From the NCBI GenBank assembly GCA_900314165.1, contig OMUE01000057.1, forward strand, positions 1-16,432: 16,432 nucleotides of DNA, given 5' to 3'. The first letter of the stretch is position 1, and the number at the start of each line of letters is the position of its first letter. This DNA is from an uncultured Acidaminococcus sp. (lineage in GTDB: Bacteria > Bacillota_C > Negativicutes > Acidaminococcales > Acidaminococcaceae). Made by a program: the position numbers and the translations under genes. Positions 12,879 to 16,432 of this stretch are shown one piece after another. The notes under the pieces were generated by a model. It was not told where the DNA came from and did no database searches. It saw nothing but the letters and a program-made list of their open reading frames with translations.

Positions 12879-14297
12879 ATGTCCATCCAATTGTGTATCG
12901 TCATCCTGTACATCCTGTTGTTGTTCGGCGTGTCCTTCTATGTGAAGCAGAGGGCCAGCAAGAACCCTACAGAATATCTGTTTGCCGGGCGGAAATTCGG
13001 CCCGGGCCTGGTAGCCGTCAGCATTACGGGCATGGCCGTAGGGGCGGCTTCTACCGTAGGCGTGGCCGAAAGCGCTACGAAGATGGGGCTGGCCGCCGGC
13101 TGGTATAACGGAGCCTGGTCCGTTGGGGCCATTTTCATGGGCCTGGTGGCTGCCGGGAAATACCGTTCCATGAACTGCACCACGGTGCCGGAACTGTTTG
13201 AAAGGGTCTACGACAAGAAAGCCCGGATCATCAGCGTCATCGGCCTGTCCATGATCATGATCTGCATCACGTCACTGCAGTACGTGGCCGGGGGCTCCAT
13301 CCTGTCCTCTCTGATGCTGGACCTGTTCACCATGCACAGCGGCATGATCGTCAGCGCCATCGTGTTCATCGGCGTCACGTCCATTGGCGGGCTGTGGTCC
13401 AGCGGCCTCAGCAACCTGCTCAGTGTGTCCATCATCTATCTGGGTATCCTGGTGTCCGTGATCCGGATCTATCTGCGGGACGGCGGCACTACTGCCATTG
13501 CTGCCCAGCTGCCTGCAGCCAACTTTGCCTGGTTCAGTCCTTTTGAGGGCATTACCGGCGTCATGCTGTTTGGCTGGATCCTGGTTATGACGACCCAGAC
13601 CGTGACAGCTCAGGGCCCTGTGCAGATTGCCTGCGGGGCTAAGGACGCACCTTCTGCGAAAAAAGGCTTTATGCTGGGCGGTCTCCTGATTTTCCCCATC
13701 GGCTTTTTGTCCGCCCTGCTGGGTATTGCGGCTCTGGCCAAATTCCCCCATGTGAACCCCACCATGGCGTTGCCCCAGATCATCATGAGCCTGGATCCCT
13801 TTACGTCCGGCCTGACCCTGGCAGCCCTGTGGGCGGCCGACGTATCCACGGCCTGCACCATCCTGCTGGGGGCCGGTACCCTGGTGTCCCAGGATATCTA
13901 CAAACGGTTTATCAATCCCCAGGTTTCTGAGGCCAAATATGTATCCATGAACCGACGGATCATCCTGCTCATCGGCGTAGCCACCCTGTGGATGGCCTTC
14001 AATGCAGTGGGCATCGTGAAGGTCATGATGATCGGCCTGTCCCTGACCACGGCCTTTACCCTGGTGTTCCTGTGCACTCTGTTTGCTCCGGGCCTGTGCC
14101 GCAAGAATACGGCCTTCTGGACCACTCTCGTAGGCATTTTGGCCCTGATCCTGTGGCAGCTGGTGCCGGCCGTCCGGTTCCTGCCCCATGTGATCTATTT
14201 TGAATACCTGACCTGTATCATCACCATGATCATCGTCCGGATCGTGGATCCGGAACCCATCGACACCACAAAACTGCAAGCAAAGGAGACCGTATGA
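12879..14297 (+). CDS. Sodium:solute symporter family (SSS/SLC5) permease
   Basis: A 472-residue polytopic inner-membrane protein of the LeuT-fold SSS family, which uses the sodium gradient to import a solute. About 12-13 membrane helices run from residue 3 to 455. Family signatures are NPTEYLFAGRKFGPG (29-43), with an SSS-type GR.FG turn, and ALWAADVSTACTILLGAGTL (316-335), followed by VSQDIYKR (336-343). In that segment S323/T324 correspond to the conserved sodium-site Ser/Thr pair of helix 8. The substrate cannot be read off; the family covers sugars, proline, pantothenate, carboxylates and others. GAGGTAGG (about 12864-12871) is the ribosome site, 7 nt upstream. The stop codon overlaps the next start as ATGA, which couples translation to the GH18 gene. 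Confidence 0.93.
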   Translation: MSIQLCIVILYILLLFGVSFYVKQRASKNPTEYLFAGRKFGPGLVAVSITGMAVGAASTVGVAESATKMGLAAGWYNGAWSVGAIFMGLVAAGKYRSMNCTTVPELFERVYDKKARIISVIGLSMIMICITSLQYVAGGSILSSLMLDLFTMHSGMIVSAIVFIGVTSIGGLWSSGLSNLLSVSIIYLGILVSVIRIYLRDGGTTAIAAQLPAANFAWFSPFEGITGVMLFGWILVMTTQTVTAQGPVQIACGAKDAPSAKKGFMLGGLLIFPIGFLSALLGIAALAKFPHVNPTMALPQIIMSLDPFTSGLTLAALWAADVSTACTILLGAGTLVSQDIYKRFINPQVSEAKYVSMNRRIILLIGVATLWMAFNAVGIVKVMMIGLSLTTAFTLVFLCTLFAPGLCRKNTAFWTTLVGILALILWQLVPAVRFLPHVIYFEYLTCIITMIIVRIVDPEPIDTTKLQAKETV

Positions 14298-15379
14298 ATC
14301 ACAAACTCACCTCACTGCTGTGCGCGCTGCTGGTCACCATGACCGGCTGGGCGGCCGCAGCCCCCAAAGAACAGACTGCAGTCAAACCGGCAAAAACCGC
14401 AGCCGCCCAACGAGCCGTAAAGCAGCCCACAAAAGTTCATCTGGTGTGGGACTGGCAGGCTCCCGGGGAGAAAAAGTCCCAGGTCATCCGGAAAGCCAAG
14501 CTGCCGGCCATCAATGTGGTATCGCCCAGCTGGTTTTCCATTGCCACGTCCTATGGGGAAATCATCCGGCAGGATGTGAGCAAGGAGTACGTGGACAAAG
14601 CCCATGAAAAAGGGTACGTGGTGTGGCCCTTGATTACCAATGGGGGCTTTGAGCCCGAGCTGACCCGGAACCTGCTGAATAATCCGGAAGGCCGGGAGCA
14701 CGTGTGTGCGGACCTGCTGTACCTGTGCCGGGAATACCACCTGGATGGGATCAACCTGGATTTCGAGAATATGCATCCCGATGACAGGGACAAGCTGACA
14801 GAGTTTGTAGGGGAGATTGCTTCTACCCTGAAGCCTTTGGGCCTCAAGGTCTCCATGGATGTGACCATTCCTTCTGACAACGGTTTCTGGTCCAAATGCT
14901 ACGACCGGAAGGGCCTGGCAAAGCACCTGGACTACGTGATGCTCATGGCCTACGACGAACACTCCCGGCTCAGCCCTGTAGCGGGCTCCGTGGCCTCCCT
15001 GCCCTGGGTGGAGCAGGGGCTGAAGAAGACCCTGCAGGAAGTGCCCAAGGAGAAGCTGGTGCTGGGCATGCCCCTGTACATGCGTCTGTGGAAAGATGAA
15101 GGGGGTAAAATCAGCGCTACGACCCTGACCATGCCCCAGGCGGAAAAGCTCATTGCCGACAAAAAGCTGACCCCTGTGTGGAACAGCGACCTGGGCCAGA
15201 ATTATTTCGAATTCAAGGACGGGGACACGGTCTACAAAGTGTGGCAGGAAAATGCCCGCAGCCTGGCTCTCAAGATGGCCCTTGCCAACCGCTACGACCT
15301 GGCCGGTACCTGCTATTGGCGCCAGGGCGTGGAGACCCCGGACGTGTGGGAGAAGCTGGATGTGCTGGGGCTGAGATAA
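14294..15379 (+). CDS. Exported glycoside hydrolase family 18 protein (YaaH/YdhD-like)
   Basis: A 361-residue protein with a signal peptide (hydrophobic 5-22, cleavage near WAAAA), then an Ala/Lys/Gln-rich linker (24-46), then a GH18 TIM barrel (about 47-358). The catalytic motif is DGINLDFEN (151-159). E158 is the expected acid and D156 its helper, with N154 in place of the second Asp of chitinases, as is usual in the YaaH/SleL-type peptidoglycan-active branch. LMAYDEH (217-223) and YWRQG (341-345) are other GH18 barrel strands. No LysM or other binding domain is present, unlike spore-cortex relatives. Likely action is on N-acetylglucosamine linkages of peptidoglycan or other glycans outside the membrane (inference). 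AAGGAGAC (about 14283-14290) is the ribosome site, inside the symporter gene. No clear terminator was seen downstream. Confidence 0.92.
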   Translation: MNHKLTSLLCALLVTMTGWAAAAPKEQTAVKPAKTAAAQRAVKQPTKVHLVWDWQAPGEKKSQVIRKAKLPAINVVSPSWFSIATSYGEIIRQDVSKEYVDKAHEKGYVVWPLITNGGFEPELTRNLLNNPEGREHVCADLLYLCREYHLDGINLDFENMHPDDRDKLTEFVGEIASTLKPLGLKVSMDVTIPSDNGFWSKCYDRKGLAKHLDYVMLMAYDEHSRLSPVAGSVASLPWVEQGLKKTLQEVPKEKLVLGMPLYMRLWKDEGGKISATTLTMPQAEKLIADKKLTPVWNSDLGQNYFEFKDGDTVYKVWQENARSLALKMALANRYDLAGTCYWRQGVETPDVWEKLDVLGLR

Positions 15380-15396
15380 TAGATGATAGATGATAG
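15380..15396. repeat. Short heptamer repeat (TAGATGA)2
   Basis: Two perfect TAGATGA units (15380-15386, 15387-15393) directly follow the GH18 stop codon and run into TAG. They are too short to be significant alone, but the 7-nt period matches the tandem repeats at 2443 and 4509. The rest of the gap to 15551 shows no hairpin terminator. Confidence 0.5.
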
Positions 15397-15467
15397 TGGC
15401 CAGAGGTCTCTGACGTCTCTACTCAAGCCATAAATTCCTTTTATATCTGATTCCCCAAAAAACGTAT

Positions 15468-15496
15468 TTCACTCTATTCCTGAGCTGTGCTATCAT
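15468..15496 (+). promoter_or_regulatory. Possible promoter of the isocitrate dehydrogenase gene
   Basis: TTCACT (15468-15473), a 17-nt spacer and TATCAT (15491-15496). An overlapping TACAAT (15496-15501) is an alternative -10 box with a poorer -35. Either gives a leader of about 45 nt. Confidence 0.4.
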
Positions 15497-15551
15497 ACAA
15501 TCATAAAAGAGATCTGTTGGTTTACAGCTGTTGGAAAAGGAGTGGAAGAGC

Positions 15552-16432
15552 ATGGCAAAGATTCAAATGACGACGCCGTTGGTGGAAATGGATGGGGACG
15601 AAATGACCCGTATCCTGTGGAAGATGATCAAGGATATCCTGATCCTTCCCTATGTAGATTTGAAGACGGAATACTATGATCTGGGCATGGAATACCGGGA
15701 CCAGACCGATGACCAGGTGACCATTGACTCTGCCCTGGCTACGAAGAAATACGGGGTAGCCGTAAAATGCGCTACCATTACCCCCAACGCTGCCCGCGTA
15801 AAGGAATACAACCTGAAGAAGATGTGGAAGAGCCCTAACGGCACCATCCGGGCCATCCTGGACGGCACCGTGTTCAGAAAACCCATCATGGTCAAGGGCC
15901 TGCATCCGCTGATCCCCACCTGGGAAAAACCCATCACCATTGCCCGTCATGCTTATGGGGATATTTACAAGAACACGGAAGCCAAGGCTCCGGCCGGCGG
16001 CAAGGCCGAACTGGTCATTACGGACAAGGACGGCAAGGAAACCCGCCAGACCATTATGGACTTTGACGGTGCCGGCATCGTGCAAGGGGTGTACAACACG
16101 GACGCGTCCATTACGAACTTTGCCAAGAACTGCTTTGACTTTGCACTGGAACAAAAAGAAGACCTGTGGTTCGCTACCAAGGACACCGTGTCCAAGATCT
16201 ATGACCACCGGTTCAAGGATATCTTCCAGGATATGTACGATACCCAGTACAAGGAAAAATTCGAAGCAGCCGGCATAGAATACTTCTACACCCTGATCGA
16301 TGATATCGTAGCCAGAATCGTCCGTTCCAAAGGCGGCATGATCTGGGCCTGCAAGAACTACGACGGGGACGTGATGAGCGACATGATGGCTACGGCCTTC
16401 GGCAGCCTGGCCATGATGACCAGCGTGCTGGT
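15552..16432 (+). CDS. icd: NADP-dependent isocitrate dehydrogenase, eukaryotic-type dimer (partial)
   Basis: The first 293 codons of an open frame that runs off the window; the family is about 400 residues, so roughly 100 are missing. It converts isocitrate to 2-oxoglutarate and CO2 with reduction of NADP in the cytosol. The sequence is the eukaryotic/IDH1-like type, not the Escherichia coli Icd type. Isocitrate-binding residues align with human IDH1 at identical or near-identical numbers: T77, S94, R100, R109, R132 (ARHAYGD) and Y139, with catalytic K210 and metal-binding D273 and D277 in [16 protein letters not shown] lies 9 nt before ATG. In a fermenter that handles glutamate it would link citrate-cycle carbon to 2-oxoglutarate and supply NADPH (inference). 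Confidence 0.96.
   Translation, partial: MAKIQMTTPLVEMDGDEMTRILWKMIKDILILPYVDLKTEYYDLGMEYRDQTDDQVTIDSALATKKYGVAVKCATITPNAARVKEYNLKKMWKSPNGTIRAILDGTVFRKPIMVKGLHPLIPTWEKPITIARHAYGDIYKNTEAKAPAGGKAELVITDKDGKETRQTIMDFDGAGIVQGVYNTDASITNFAKNCFDFALEQKEDLWFATKDTVSKIYDHRFKDIFQDMYDTQYKEKFEAAGIEYFYTLIDDIVARIVRSKGGMIWACKNYDGDVMSDMMATAFGSLAMMTSVL

Noticed and set aside
13272..14279. A 335-codon minus-strand open frame opposite the symporter gene
   Set aside because: The product is very rich in Gln, His, Gly and Asp, typical of the complement of a membrane-protein gene. No start signals were seen, and the plus strand is a clear SSS permease.

Overview
The window reads as an ordinary chromosome segment of a moderately GC-rich, low-GC-phylum (Firmicutes-type) bacterium. 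Strong GGAGG ribosome sites, sigma-A promoters with TATAAT boxes, a c-di-AMP cyclase operon and a family II Mn-dependent pyrophosphatase all point that way. Two proteins with cleavable signal peptides and the overall gene set fit an anaerobic, fermentative Negativicutes member (for example the Acidaminococcaceae). That placement is inference from gene content and style; no rRNA or marker gene is present to settle it.

Layout. Positions 1-206 hold no gene that I can support, only a nested palindromic repeat. A PLP-dependent aminotransferase (minus, 207-1394) is divergent from a 199-residue protein of unknown function (plus, 1665-2264) that ends at a strong bidirectional terminator. Convergent to it is a minus-strand pair: a YczE/YitT-like membrane protein (3761-4426) followed after 19 nt by an M20 amidohydrolase (2485-3741). 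From 4734 to 8236 runs a tightly overlapping plus-strand operon: diadenylate cyclase cdaA, its regulator cdaR, and a COG2509-type FAD protein in the place where glmM often sits. ppaC (8321-9253) follows with its own promoter and terminator. Next is a coupled pair, an M48 membrane metalloprotease and a 512-residue helical protein of unknown function (9514-11940). A secreted cupin (minus, 12235-12729) is divergent from a sodium:solute symporter that is translationally coupled (ATGA overlap) to an exported GH18-family protein (12879-15379). The window ends inside a eukaryotic-type dimeric NADP-isocitrate dehydrogenase gene (15552 to the edge).

The most distinctive content is between the genes. 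Several intergenic regions carry short repeats: runs built from CTAGCCCA/CTAGCAA, perfect or near-perfect heptamer tandem repeats (CTAATCC, GCGAAGA), a two-hairpin element found twice with a variable first stem, and a larger composite element whose ends are inverted (GTAGGGG...CCCCTAC plus an outer arm of about 40 bp). The copies differ in stem sequence but keep pairing. Two terminators 2.9 kb apart share 22 identical nucleotides that extend past the hairpin. These look like non-autonomous mobile or REP-like elements, and some sit in 5' untranslated or promoter-proximal positions.

No tRNA, rRNA, CRISPR array, transposase, prophage or defence gene was recognised. I found no clear case of an undescribed multi-gene system. 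The best candidates for follow-up are the intergenic repeat families, the M48 plus 512-residue pair, the symporter-GH18 pair with its divergent cupin, and the 199-residue orphan.
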